Assembly (NCBI GenBank): GCA_015661405.1
Contig: JACWMK010000022.1
Coordinates: 1 to 35,034, forward strand
From: Methanobacterium sp.
Lineage (GTDB): Archaea; Methanobacteriota; Methanobacteria; Methanobacteriales; Methanobacteriaceae
Reading direction: 5' to 3'
DNA length: 35,034 bases
Below are positions 9,305-17,543 of this stretch, in pieces (the stretch's first letter is position 1; every line of letters starts with the position of its first letter). The notes under the pieces were generated by a model that made no database searches, had not been told where the DNA came from, and saw only the letters and a program-made list of their open reading frames with translations. The position numbers and the translations under genes are program-made.

Positions 9305-10687
9305 TCATCTATTTTTAAATTCTTCTGCACGGCCTTTAAGTCTTAATGATAATATGAACATTATAAATGCAACAATGGCTAAAAAGGTATAAGATGTGTA
9401 GTATCCACTGATATTTGACCCTTGAGATGTTATAATAGCACCTAATAATGCTGCACCGATGATCTGCCCGAAACTTGTGTTAATAGATAATAAACCTTGA
9501 GATGCCGCCCTATCCTTGATTGGTGCTTCATTTAAAACAATATATCTTAACGGAGCTCCTAAAATACCTGATAAACCGAAACCAATAATTGCACCACTAA
9601 TTAGGAACATTATTAAGTTGTTGGCTGAGAAAAAGGATAATAAAAACAATCCAATGGTTAAAAAGATGGATGCTATGATTATTACGAATCTGGATCCCCG
9701 TTTATCTAATATAAATCCAAATAAAGGTGCACCTATAACAGTGGTCACCACTAAGGGTAATAGAGTGAAGCTGGCTATGGAAATTCCGAAATTGAATTCT
9801 AATATAGCTAAGGTGGGAATGAAAATTATACCTGCTTGTGCTAGTCCAATGCCCAATGCTAAGATCATAGATAAAAAGAATTGTCTACTTTTGAAGAGGT
9901 TAACATGAATTATAGGGTCTTTTACTCTTTGTTCAACAAAGTAGAGAATTATTAGTAGGATTAATCCGATTGCTATAATGATTGGAACTTCTAATGCCTT
10001 TAAACCTAGCAATAAATTGTTTATATTTATAGAATTTAAGCCATAGGCTAATGCAGTTAAAGCTACTGCTAATATACCCATACCAGCGTAATCAAATGGT
10101 GCGGGTTTTTTTAATTTAGTTTGAGGTAATATTAATAAGCTGAGGGCTATCAGAATTATCGCTATGGGGATGTTTATTATAAATAACCATCTCCAACTGA
10201 AAAGTAATAATATACCTGCTAATATTGGTCCAATTATGAAAGCCAAACCAAAAACTGATCCTATCGTTCCAAAAGCTGCTCCCCTCTTTTCCGGTGCAAT
10301 AGTATCTCCTATAAATGCACTGGCTACTGGGAAAATACCTCCAGCACCAAATCCTTGGATAATTCTCCCTAAAAGTAAAACATTAAAATTAAATGAAAAT
10401 GCAGTAATCAAAGATCCTAAACCAAATAAAACAATATTGAATATGTAAATTCTCCGTCGGCCGGAACGATCTGAAAGTTTAGCCATAAAAGGCGCTCCAA
10501 TCAGATAACTTATAAGATAAACATTAAAAACCCATATCAAAATTCTAGTATTTACTTGGAAAAAACTTTTAATTGCTGGTAAAGCAGGGCTCACGATAGA
10601 AATATCCAAAGCACCCATCAGCACCCCTATAAAAAGTACTAATAATATTCTATTCCCTTTACCATCCATTCCAATATTGAAGGCCAT
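9305..10687 (-). CDS. MFS drug/H+ antiporter-type exporter
   Basis: 460 residues, almost wholly hydrophobic, with about 12-14 membrane helices. It starts with the MGALDISIVSPALPAI motif of helix 1, typical of DHA-type multidrug antiporters. Motif A in the first cytoplasmic loop is AKLSDRSGRRRIYIF, and GRIIQGFGAGGIFPV lies in helix 4. A second, weaker motif A (FGFILDKRGSRFVII) marks the second half. By family knowledge such proteins export small toxic molecules in exchange for protons; the substrate is not readable. It sits between the F390 synthetase-like gene (82 bases upstream) and the flavoprotein (13 bases downstream), all on the minus strand. Confidence 0.9.
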   Translation of the reverse strand: MAFNIGMDGKGNRILLVLFIGVLMGALDISIVSPALPAIKSFFQVNTRILIWVFNVYLISYLIGAPFMAKLSDRSGRRRIYIFNIVLFGLGSLITAFSFNFNVLLLGRIIQGFGAGGIFPVASAFIGDTIAPEKRGAAFGTIGSVFGLAFIIGPILAGILLLFSWRWLFIINIPIAIILIALSLLILPQTKLKKPAPFDYAGMGILAVALTALAYGLNSININNLLLGLKALEVPIIIAIGLILLIILYFVEQRVKDPIIHVNLFKSRQFFLSMILALGIGLAQAGIIFIPTLAILEFNFGISIASFTLLPLVVTTVIGAPLFGFILDKRGSRFVIIIASIFLTIGLFLLSFFSANNLIMFLISGAIIGFGLSGILGAPLRYIVLNEAPIKDRAASQGLLSINTSFGQIIGAALLGAIITSQGSNISGYYTSYTFLAIVAFIMFILSLRLKGRAEEFKNR

Positions 10688-10768
10688 TTAAAAACTCCAT
10701 ATTGACAACTAAGCTATACATATAATCAAAGTGAATCTTTAACAATAATTATAAGGCATGAATTGTTT

Positions 10769-12106
10769 TTACCGGCGATCTACTAGACGTTTTGTTCTTC
10801 CTTTTATTTTATAGAATTCCAGTTCTTCTGGTCCTGTAAAATTAAATAATATATTAAAATCTTCATTTTGATATGCTTCGCATAAATGTGGATTAATTAA
10901 GAAGGTCTTCAAAAAGTTTTCTTTTATAATCTCTTTTTCACATTTTTCACCGTTTTTAGATTCCACGGTTAGCTTTAGAGTTACTTCATTATCGTCTCCA
11001 TATAGGAAGGCTTCGTATTCACCGGTTAAATACTCCATATTTTCCTTTTGGAATACTCCTCTTTCTATATCAACCCGGTTGAATGGTGTTCCCTTAACCC
11101 AAACAGTTTCTGCTTCGCGCTGGGGATTTGAGATTCTTAAATGACTCCTTCCACAAACACATCTTTCACGACTCAGAATTACTGAAGTATCCTCGGTATC
11201 ATAATTTAAAAGTAATGTACCAGTTTTTGCTTTTTCAGGTAAAAGAGTGGTTAATACTATTCTACCACATTCACCATCTTCTACGAAGTTTTCCATCTGT
11301 GGATTGTAAAGATCTAAATGCACTAGATCTTCTGGAACATGTAAACCGGTTTTTGCATAACATTCACCACACATAGTCCCTTCAGTACTGCCATAAGTAT
11401 TGTAAACTGGCACATCCCATAACTTTTCAAGATAAACCCGTGATTCTTCTGCAAAGCTTTCACCACCAGTTACAAGTTTTTGGATGCTGGATTCTTGAGG
11501 ATTAAGGCCTTCCGCTTGCATTCTATGTGCTAATCTGATTAGTTTGAATATGCTTCCTACAATTCCTGTGGGTTGGTAATTTCTTATTATACGCACGGGA
11601 AATGTGCATTTACCTTCAGGTATAATGGCCATACCTATTTTTTGGGCAGCTAATGTCATAGTATTGGCTCCTATATTCATACCATAAGAAGCGCAGACTA
11701 CAACTCTATCTCTGGATCCGAAATTCTGTGATACAAATGCTCGGGCGTATTTCTCTGCGTAGCGATTCCAATCGTCCCAGGTTAAAAAAAAAGATTTAGG
11801 CGTTCCACTAGTTCCACTGGTCTCATGGATTGTGAATATGTTATCCCATCCTGAGCATTTGAATTCAAATTCTTCAATCTCTGGCGGTTGTCTTTCACGC
11901 ATGATCTTACTTGAGATTATTGGTAATTCCATTAAATCTTCATGTGATCTAATTTGGGAGGCTTTTATATTATTATCAAAGAACCATTTACGATAAAATG
12001 GGGAATTATCCTGAGCATACTTTACTGTATAACGAATACGTTCATCTACTAAAGCATCTAATTCATCCCGTTGTAAAGTCTCAGTTTCTTTATTGAAATA
12101 TGCCAT
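10769..12106 (-). CDS. ftsA: Coenzyme F390 synthetase-like (phenylacetate-CoA ligase family)
   Basis: About 445 residues. I place the start at the ATG at 12106 (MAYFNKE); a TTG at 12118 would add four residues. The fold is that of PaaK-like adenylate-forming enzymes: the P-loop TSGTSGTPKS near residue 100, the YNTYGSTEG adenine motif, and a Cys cluster (CGEC, later CVCGRSH) that may bind zinc. The C-terminal stretch ETVWVKGTPFNRVDIERG and the length match what I recall of methanogen F390 synthetases, which adenylylate or guanylylate the deazaflavin F420 when cells meet oxygen. In general PaaK relatives make aryl-CoA, so a CoA ligase is the alternative. The gene leads a minus-strand cluster with an MFS exporter and a flavoprotein, consistent with a stress role. 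Confidence 0.75.
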   Translation of the reverse strand: MAYFNKETETLQRDELDALVDERIRYTVKYAQDNSPFYRKWFFDNNIKASQIRSHEDLMELPIISSKIMRERQPPEIEEFEFKCSGWDNIFTIHETSGTSGTPKSFFLTWDDWNRYAEKYARAFVSQNFGSRDRVVVCASYGMNIGANTMTLAAQKIGMAIIPEGKCTFPVRIIRNYQPTGIVGSIFKLIRLAHRMQAEGLNPQESSIQKLVTGGESFAEESRVYLEKLWDVPVYNTYGSTEGTMCGECYAKTGLHVPEDLVHLDLYNPQMENFVEDGECGRIVLTTLLPEKAKTGTLLLNYDTEDTSVILSRERCVCGRSHLRISNPQREAETVWVKGTPFNRVDIERGVFQKENMEYLTGEYEAFLYGDDNEVTLKLTVESKNGEKCEKEIIKENFLKTFLINPHLCEAYQNEDFNILFNFTGPEELEFYKIKGRTKRLVDRR

Positions 12107-12118
12107 ATTTCCTACCAA

Positions 12119-12531
12119 AAAATTTTTAATTTCTGAGTTGATTGTATAATTCTATTTTGAATTGGATAACTATGTTAAATAAATGAATGTCCACTAAGGA
12201 TTTTAAACTATGCAATTAAACAATAATAAACAATCTAGGTTGGTGTGCAGTCATTAAAGAAGCATCTGATAATAGAAAAAACAAAAATGACAATTATTAA
12301 TCCAGTTTTTTTAGAATTCATTCTTCATCACAGTTATATTTATTATTTAAATAAATTAAAAATTTGTGAATAGAATTTATATAAATAAATGTTTCAGGAG
12401 AAATTTTATTCTTGTATTATTTCATTATAAACTAAAATAATACTATAAATTTCATATTTTTTTTATTATTACCCAATTATATTTTATAAATATTTTTCAT
12501 CCCCTTAAAAAATAGGAAGAAAATATTTTTT
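12119..12531. other. Intergenic region upstream of the F390 synthetase-like gene
   Basis: About 410 A+T-rich bases between the heliorhodopsin remnant and the ligase gene, both read on the minus strand. It must hold the ligase promoter. I see no convincing gene or RNA. A short open stretch around 12236-12302 (GWCAVIKEASDN on the plus strand) has no start codon and is probably chance or a remnant. Confidence 0.5.
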
Positions 12532-12928
12532 TTAGGTTGGTGCGAATATTCCGATGAATAATATCCAAGCTAGCATTGTTTTAGCGATGAAACTTAGTAA
12601 TATATAAACTCTTTCACCGTAGAGGTAGTCTTTCCATCTTCCTACCTGAAATTAATAGAAATGAAGATAGTATAGCACCTAAATGGGTCAATGTATAAAC
12701 TACTTGTGGATTGGGTAATACCTGAAATGACGGTGGAATTAGACTGACTACTTTGAATTTAAGATAGAAAGTGTAGATATCTCTATTCCAAGTGAGTAGA
12801 TATCCTAATGCAATCATTACAATACCTTGGACAAAAAGAAAAACACCAGCACCGGCATTAAGTTTTTTAAGACCTGAAAAACTAATCGGCGATTTAGCTA
12901 TAAGATCTCTACGCAAATCATTATCCAT
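12532..12928 (-). pseudogene. Heliorhodopsin remnant, helices 3-6 deleted and frame lost
   Basis: The frame opened at 12928 gives 104 residues. Residues 18-45 (LKKLNAGAGVFLFVQGIVMI) match helix 1 of heliorhodopsins, then a TFYLKF loop, then helix 2 (VVYTLTHLGAILSSFLLIS). The next frame, 12532-12651, reads QVGRWKDYLYGERVYILLSF, then IAKTMLAWILFIGIFAPT, stop. That is the heliorhodopsin C-terminus: GER before helix 7 and the Schiff-base lysine in the AK..LAW motif (codon 12580-12582). Compared with the ~250-residue family, about 130 residues between helix 2 and helix 7 are absent, and the join near 12646-12660 is out of frame. I compared against heliorhodopsin 48C12 from memory. No functional photoreceptor can be made. 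It is divergent from the SOUL gene and upstream of the F390 ligase on the same strand. Confidence 0.8.
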
Positions 12929-12962
12929 AAAATATCAAACTTCCCCCCCATTTATAATATAA

Positions 12963-12990
12963 TATATGTATGTCTATACATAATGTATAA
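12963..12990. promoter_or_regulatory. Overlapping palindromes between heliorhodopsin and SOUL genes
   Basis: Two perfect inverted repeats share an arm: TATGTAT-gtct-ATACATA (12965-12982) and TATACAT-a-ATGTATA (12975-12989). They lie 35-60 bases before the heliorhodopsin start and 160 before the SOUL start, where an operator or a TATA element would sit. Low base complexity makes chance possible; the regulator is unknown. Confidence 0.4.
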
Positions 12991-13150
12991 ATTTTACGGA
13001 TAAATTTATAAAAAATGATATAATTTTTATAAATATTTTTTGGGGAATTAAAATTTTAATTAAATTTTTTTTTATAATGATTTCAAATAATTTTTTTTGA
13101 AAAAAATTTTTTAACGATTATCAATATATAAAATTATAGGAGGTTTTTTT

Positions 13151-13817
13151 ATGGCAATTGAAAGTCCAAATTATAATGTTGAGAGTAAGGATGAAAATAT
13201 TGAGATTAGAAAATATGATGATTATATAGTGGCTCAGATAGATTTAACATCCGATTATAATTCTGCCTTGAATAAAGGCTTTCGAATACTAGCTAATTAC
13301 ATCTTCGGAAGTAATCATCAGAAATCTAAGATTCCCTGACCGCACCGGTAACTGGAGAGAATTTATCAGATAGTGAGAAAATCCCTATGACAGTTCCGGT
13401 AACCGAAGAATCCATTGATGAGAATGTATCTGAAAAGATTGCTATGACCGCGCCTGTAACTGAGGAAAAAGTTTCCGAATCAGAAAAAATTAAGATGACT
13501 ACTCCTGTAGCTGCAGAAGAAATTGAAGGTCATATATATCGTATATCCTTCACCATGCCTTCTAAATATACATTGGAATCTCTTCCAATACCTGATGATG
13601 ATAGAATAAAATTTAAAGAAGTAAAAAATAATAGAACAGCTGTAATCAGATTTTCCGGTCGTGCAAAAGAGAAATTAGCAGAAAAGAAATCAAAGAACTT
13701 AAAACATGGTTGAAAGACAAAAATATTAAACCAAAATCTAATTTCATTGTAGCACAATATAATAATCCCCTTGTACCTGGTTTCCTTAGAAAAAATGAAA
13801 TAATCGTTCAGATTTGA
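13151..13817 (+). pseudogene. SOUL heme-binding protein, two frameshifts
   Basis: A perfect AGGAGGT precedes the ATG at 13151. The first frame gives MAIESPNYNVESKDENIEIRK through FGSNHQKSKIP and stops at 13337. Restoring one A (CCC-ATG-ACC) continues as MTAPVTGENLSDSEKIPM and on through KIAMTAPVT and YRISFTMPSKYTLESLP. A second one-base loss near 13690 ends that frame early; restoring it gives IKELKTWLKDKNIKPKSNF, then VAQYNNPLVPGFLRKNEI, the normal SOUL C-terminus, ending at 13817. The whole is a SOUL/HEBP domain of about 220 residues, known to bind heme or related tetrapyrroles. It carries four KI-x-MT-x-PV motifs in a row (near 13325, 13380, 13435, 13490), more than I expect for the family. 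Both lesions are single-base, so sequencing error should be excluded. Confidence 0.85.
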
Positions 13818-13869
13818 GACTGTGAACTAGTTTAGAGAACTTTCTGCATTGAAAATAATTTTTTAAAAA

Positions 13870-13893
13870 AAAATGTGGACCAAAATGTGGACC
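13870..13893. repeat. Tandem 12-mer, two copies
   Basis: AAAATGTGGACC occurs twice in tandem between the SOUL pseudogene and the next gene. No role is evident. Confidence 0.6.
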
Positions 13894-14016
13894 TATATCT
13901 AGTCCATTTATAAACTTATCATTAATCTAATCATCATAAATATACTGTTAAATATGACCTAGTTATAATCTAAAATTATTGGAATAGATTTGATATAAAT
14001 TTAAAGGTAGTTAATA

Positions 14017-14760
14017 ATGAAATTTTTAAAATCGAATAAGAAGTTAATTCTTATCATAATTTTAGCTGTTGTGTTAATAGTGGGAGCATATTTTACTTAT
14101 TATGTTTCTGATTATTATCATGCGGATAGTAGAGCTTTAGCAGCACTTCAATCAACTGATAATTATACTGTTGTTGATAATAGTAATTTCATTACATTTA
14201 CCCCTACACATAACCTGAGTAGTACTGGTGTAATATTTTATCCTGGTGCTAAGGTTCAGGCTGAATCTTATTCTGGTATCGCTTCTCAACTTGCTACTAA
14301 TGGTTATACTACTATAATTGTGAAAATGCCATTTAATTTAGCAATTTTTGATGTAAATAAAGCTGATCAAGTTATAGTTCAGCATAAAGAAATAAATACG
14401 TGGGTTATTATGGGACATTCGTTGGGTGGTGTTTTTGCATCGGATTATGCATTAAATCATCAAGATAAAATTAAAGGCGTTATATATTTAGGTGCTTATC
14501 CTGATCAAAATGCTTCAAAAGCTAGTTTTAAAGCATTATCAATTAGAGGCTCCCTCGATAATCTTACAACCAGTCAAGATATTACAGAAAATCTTAATAA
14601 ATTCCCAGCTAATACAACTTTTATTACTATTCCCGGTGGCAACCACTATAATAACGGTGATTATGGAGTTCAAGCGGGAGATAATAATAGTACTATTAGT
14701 ATAGAGGAACAACAGGATATAACAGTGGGTTATATAATTGAATTTCTTAAAAACGTCTAA
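14017..14760 (+). CDS. Membrane-anchored alpha/beta hydrolase (Abhydrolase_5 type)
   Basis: 247 residues. A basic N-terminus and one long hydrophobic helix (about 9-30) act as a signal anchor, so the catalytic part is probably outside the membrane. The remainder fits the short alpha/beta hydrolase family: VIFYPGAKVQAESYSG supplies the oxyanion loop (a PGAKV variant), GHSLGG holds nucleophile S135, D181 in IRGSLDNLTT is the likely acid, and H211 in PGGNHYNNGDYG the likely base. The GxNHxNNGDYG signature is typical of this group in bacteria and archaea. Substrate unknown. It has no close operon partner and is followed by a tandem repeat. Confidence 0.85.
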   Translation: MKFLKSNKKLILIIILAVVLIVGAYFTYYVSDYYHADSRALAALQSTDNYTVVDNSNFITFTPTHNLSSTGVIFYPGAKVQAESYSGIASQLATNGYTTIIVKMPFNLAIFDVNKADQVIVQHKEINTWVIMGHSLGGVFASDYALNHQDKIKGVIYLGAYPDQNASKASFKALSIRGSLDNLTTSQDITENLNKFPANTTFITIPGGNHYNNGDYGVQAGDNNSTISIEEQQDITVGYIIEFLKNV

Positions 14761-14815
14761 AAAAATAAGTTTATTTTAAGTAAAAAAGATGATTTTCCAT
14801 TTTTTTTTGAATCTT

Positions 14816-14921
14816 AGATAATAAATTTGGCAGTTTATAAATAAGATAAATTATTTATGTTTTCAGATAATAAATTTGGCAGTTTATAAATAAGATAAAT
14901 TATTTATGTTTCTCAGATAAT
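14816..14921. repeat. Tandem repeat, ~49-nt unit, two full copies and a start of a third
   Basis: A unit beginning AGATAATAAATTTGGCAG and ending TTATTTATGTTT occurs at 14816 and 14865, with AGATAAT again at 14915. It lies between the end of the hydrolase and the start of the second zinc-ribbon gene. It may affect transcription between them, or be a simple slippage duplication. Confidence 0.85.
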
Positions 14922-15033
14922 TTCATTTTTTTTATTTTAAAATAGGAAGAAAATAATGGAAACACATTTTATATAAGAATTTAATAATAATTTCATTAAT
15001 AGTTTAAATTTATTGGATGGATGGTTTTTTTAT

Positions 15034-15798
15034 ATGGGTTATTTGGTTTGTGAGAAATGTAAAGGGTATTATAAGCTTCGAGAGGATGAATCTTGGGAAG
15101 ATTTTTCTAATTGTGAATGTGATGGTAATTTAAAATATTATCGTGACATTATTGATTTTATTCAAGAAAATTTAATGTTAGAAGAGGAAATATCTGATTT
15201 TAAATTAAGATTTAAGGATTTAGAGAATAATTATTCTAAATTGAATACAGAAAATAAGAGTTTAATTGAGAATTATTCTTTTTTGAAAAGTGTATATAAT
15301 TCTATGGAAGTGGATAATTCTAGATTAAAAGATGAGAATATTCAGTTAAATGAGATTAAATCTAATTTATCAAAGTTTGAATCTGAATATGAAAATTTAA
15401 AGGAAAGATTTTCTGATCTGATAATTATGAGAGACTTGTTAGATAATGAAACTTCTAAATTTATAAATAGAAACGATGAGTTTATAGACATTACCTCAGA
15501 GGAAGTGGATTTAGATTTTATAAATAATACTAAAAAAGAGTCTATTAATCTTATGGTTGATTCTATCTTTAAAACGAAGAGTAGTGAATTAGAAAACCAG
15601 CATAATGATATGAAAAATTCTGATAGTAATCCCGTTGTTCATATATCTAAATTGGATTTAAAATCTCTTAGGAAATGTATGGGATGTGGAATGGTTTTAC
15701 CTATATCTAAATTTAATAAGACAAAAAATAATCTTGATGAGTTATGTAAAGATTGTGAAGGAAAAAGAAAACAGAAATTGGATTTACTAGCTAATTGA
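15034..15798 (+). CDS. Zinc-ribbon/coiled-coil paralog with C-terminal zinc finger
   Basis: About 254 residues from the ATG at 15034 (MGYLVCEKCKGYYKL), chosen over a TTG at 15013 by comparison with 2566; GGATGGATGG lies just upstream. The first 50 residues closely match the N-terminus of the protein at 2566: paired Cys ribbon, CDGNLKYY, IDFIQENL. Coiled coil follows from about 50 to 140. The C-terminus is different: LRKCMGCGMVLPISKFN, then LDELCKDCEGKRK, a second CxxC/CxxC finger like those in many phage and mobile-element proteins (KC..C....P...F....LC..C). Two metal sites joined by a coiled coil suggest a nucleic-acid or protein adaptor. Function unknown. The pair shows a modular family that keeps its N-terminus and exchanges its C-terminus. 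Confidence 0.85.
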   Translation: MGYLVCEKCKGYYKLREDESWEDFSNCECDGNLKYYRDIIDFIQENLMLEEEISDFKLRFKDLENNYSKLNTENKSLIENYSFLKSVYNSMEVDNSRLKDENIQLNEIKSNLSKFESEYENLKERFSDLIIMRDLLDNETSKFINRNDEFIDITSEEVDLDFINNTKKESINLMVDSIFKTKSSELENQHNDMKNSDSNPVVHISKLDLKSLRKCMGCGMVLPISKFNKTKNNLDELCKDCEGKRKQKLDLLAN

Positions 15799-15938
15799 AA
15801 AATTTTAAATTTTTAGTAATGGATATCTAATATTTTTTTCGTTGAGTGTAATTTAGTTGAAAATAATAAAGAATATAATATATTAATAGATAAATATAAT
15901 ATTAGAAAGAATTTTAGATGGGAAGGTGACTTTTTTTT

Positions 15939-16322
15939 ATGAAGTTATTTAAGTCATTGGTTTGTGGTTTAACAGCATTCTTAGCTTTGAGTTTATTAAT
16001 GGGGAGTGTTTGTGCTGCAACACCTATAGCACCTAATAATATTGTGAAGAATGTTAAGGTTGGTCATGAATTCAGTATTGTATTGTCAGCTAACCCTAGC
16101 ACTGGTTCTAAGTGGGTTACTAATTATAATCCTTCATATTTGAAGTTAGTTAGTCAGCGTTATCAGCCTACTCAACCGATTCGTGTTGGTAGTGGTGATA
16201 GTGAAATATTCACTTATAAAGCTCTTAAACCTGGTGAAACTATGGTTACTTTCCAGATTAAGTATTCTTCTGGATTTGAACCCATGTTTGTTCTTGGGTA
16301 TTATGTTAATATAACTAAATAA
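15939..16322 (+). CDS. Secreted chagasin-like cysteine-protease inhibitor (I42)
   Basis: 127 residues with a GGAAGGTGA ribosome site. Residues 1-26 are a signal peptide ending in SVCA. The mature part carries the chagasin hallmarks: the loop NPSTGSKW (52-59, family NPTTGY-W), a middle loop with GSGDSEIFTYKAL (84-96, family G-G-x-x-F-x-F-x-A), and the following PGET turn, on an all-beta framework. Chagasins block papain-type cysteine proteases by inserting three loops into the active-site cleft. The target in a methanogen is unknown; it could be an own pseudomurein-active or surface protease, or one from neighbours. Confidence 0.85.
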   Translation: MKLFKSLVCGLTAFLALSLLMGSVCAATPIAPNNIVKNVKVGHEFSIVLSANPSTGSKWVTNYNPSYLKLVSQRYQPTQPIRVGSGDSEIFTYKALKPGETMVTFQIKYSSGFEPMFVLGYYVNITK

Positions 16323-16362
16323 AATTCAAAATTTTTTTGTATTTTCCTTTTTTATATTACTA

Positions 16363-16458
16363 TTATCGTATATTTTTTAATTTAAACCAATATCCATCGG
16401 GATGCTGTAGATATATCTTATCAGGTCTTAATACTTTCTTTGTTACCCTTGAACTTTT
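16363..16458 (-). pseudogene. Possible C-terminal remnant of a VOC/glyoxalase-like protein
   Basis: On the minus strand an open stretch reads VTKKVLRPDKIYLQHPDGYW, then FKLKNIR, stop. The IYLQHPDGYW pattern looks like the end of vicinal-oxygen-chelate proteins (metal-binding strand before DPDG). No start codon or upstream part of the domain can be found. The fragment is short, so the assignment is tentative. Confidence 0.25.
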
Positions 16459-16566
16459 ATTTTAATGTATTTAATATAAAATTTAGGTTTTTTTATTATA
16501 GAAATGAAAATTTATGGTCGGTGAATCTTTGAAAATGAATTATAAATTATTTTGTAGTGATTATTT

Positions 16567-17271
16567 ATGAGTAATGCTATGTTTTTACGGGTTGGTATTG
16601 ATAAGGGGTGTGGTAGAGCTTTAGCTCCCATTTTTGAGGATGGTTCCTTTGAATATATACCTATACCTGAAATTGATCCTAATTCTACTGAATCAAGAAC
16701 TTATAAGAATACTATAGGGCGTAGTGGACGTTCTTTTGCATATTATCTTCCTCAAAGAATAAGTAATAATCCAATGCATTATGATCCTGAATTTGAATTT
16801 TTTACTTATGGAGATGTGAAAAGTAAAAGAAAATATTTATTAAAGTTAGATAAGGATGATCTACTAGTTTTTTATGCGGGTTTGAAACCTTTTAAGAATA
16901 GTAAATTTGATGAAGCATTATATATTATAGGTTATTTCACAATAAATAGGATTATTGACTTTAACCAGTTAAATAAAAGTGAAAAAGAGGTTACTTCTTT
17001 TCTATATCAAAATAATGCTCATATTAAAAGAAGTTACAGTTATCAGGATCTGGTAATTGTAGTGGGTGATAAAAATAAAAGCTGTTTATTAGATAAAGCG
17101 GTGCCAATAAGCAGTAGAAAATTCGATAAGAGGGGTAGATCTTATCATGCGGTTTCACCAGTGATTGAGGAACAGTTGGGGATTACCGGTTCAATTCAAA
17201 GAAGCATACCACCTAGAATAATTAAAAATGATGATAATTTAATTAATTTAAGGAGAATACTCAAAATATAA
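16567..17271 (+). CDS. Nmad3-like protein (nucleotide modification associated domain 3)
   Basis: 234 residues. It begins RVGIDKGCGRALAPIFEDGS, then FEYIPIPE, ESRTYKNTIGRSGRS, YDPEFEFFTYGD and DLLVFYAGLKPF. That order of conserved blocks is what I recall for the Nmad3 domain, found in phage and bacterial clusters linked to modified DNA bases. The catalytic role is not established. A second ATG lies at 16579; no strong ribosome site separates the two. No membrane helix. It is upstream of the broken FMN reductase and the large helicase-nuclease, a neighbourhood consistent with defence or mobile elements. I see no modification partner genes such as a methylase or glycosylase nearby. Family call is from memory, not a search. 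Confidence 0.7.
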   Translation: MSNAMFLRVGIDKGCGRALAPIFEDGSFEYIPIPEIDPNSTESRTYKNTIGRSGRSFAYYLPQRISNNPMHYDPEFEFFTYGDVKSKRKYLLKLDKDDLLVFYAGLKPFKNSKFDEALYIIGYFTINRIIDFNQLNKSEKEVTSFLYQNNAHIKRSYSYQDLVIVVGDKNKSCLLDKAVPISSRKFDKRGRSYHAVSPVIEEQLGITGSIQRSIPPRIIKNDDNLINLRRILKI

Positions 17272-17543
17272 AATATAAACATTTAGAATATAATACAAGA
17301 ACTAATTCTCTAATTTAGTACTATTTTTTATTCGTTTTAAATTTAAACAATTCAGGAATTCAATAATTATTAGACAGCTACAAATATCAGACTCTTAAGA
17401 ACTAATATTTTTTTTATTATTAAGATGATTTAATTTTTTTTATTTATATAATAATAACGGATTCTTATAATTATGTGAGAATATATTTTTTTGTAAATTA
17501 GGAAACATTAAAAATTAATAAGATTTATTGGGGTGAAATTTTT

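Noticed and set aside
9516..10448. Plus-strand open frames across the MFS exporter gene
   Set aside because: They are antisense shadows of a clear membrane transporter; proline/lysine/isoleucine-rich composition and no ribosome sites.
12614..12928. A complete 104-residue two-helix membrane protein
   Set aside because: The next frame carries the heliorhodopsin C-terminus directly after it, so the 104-codon frame is the front of a deleted gene.
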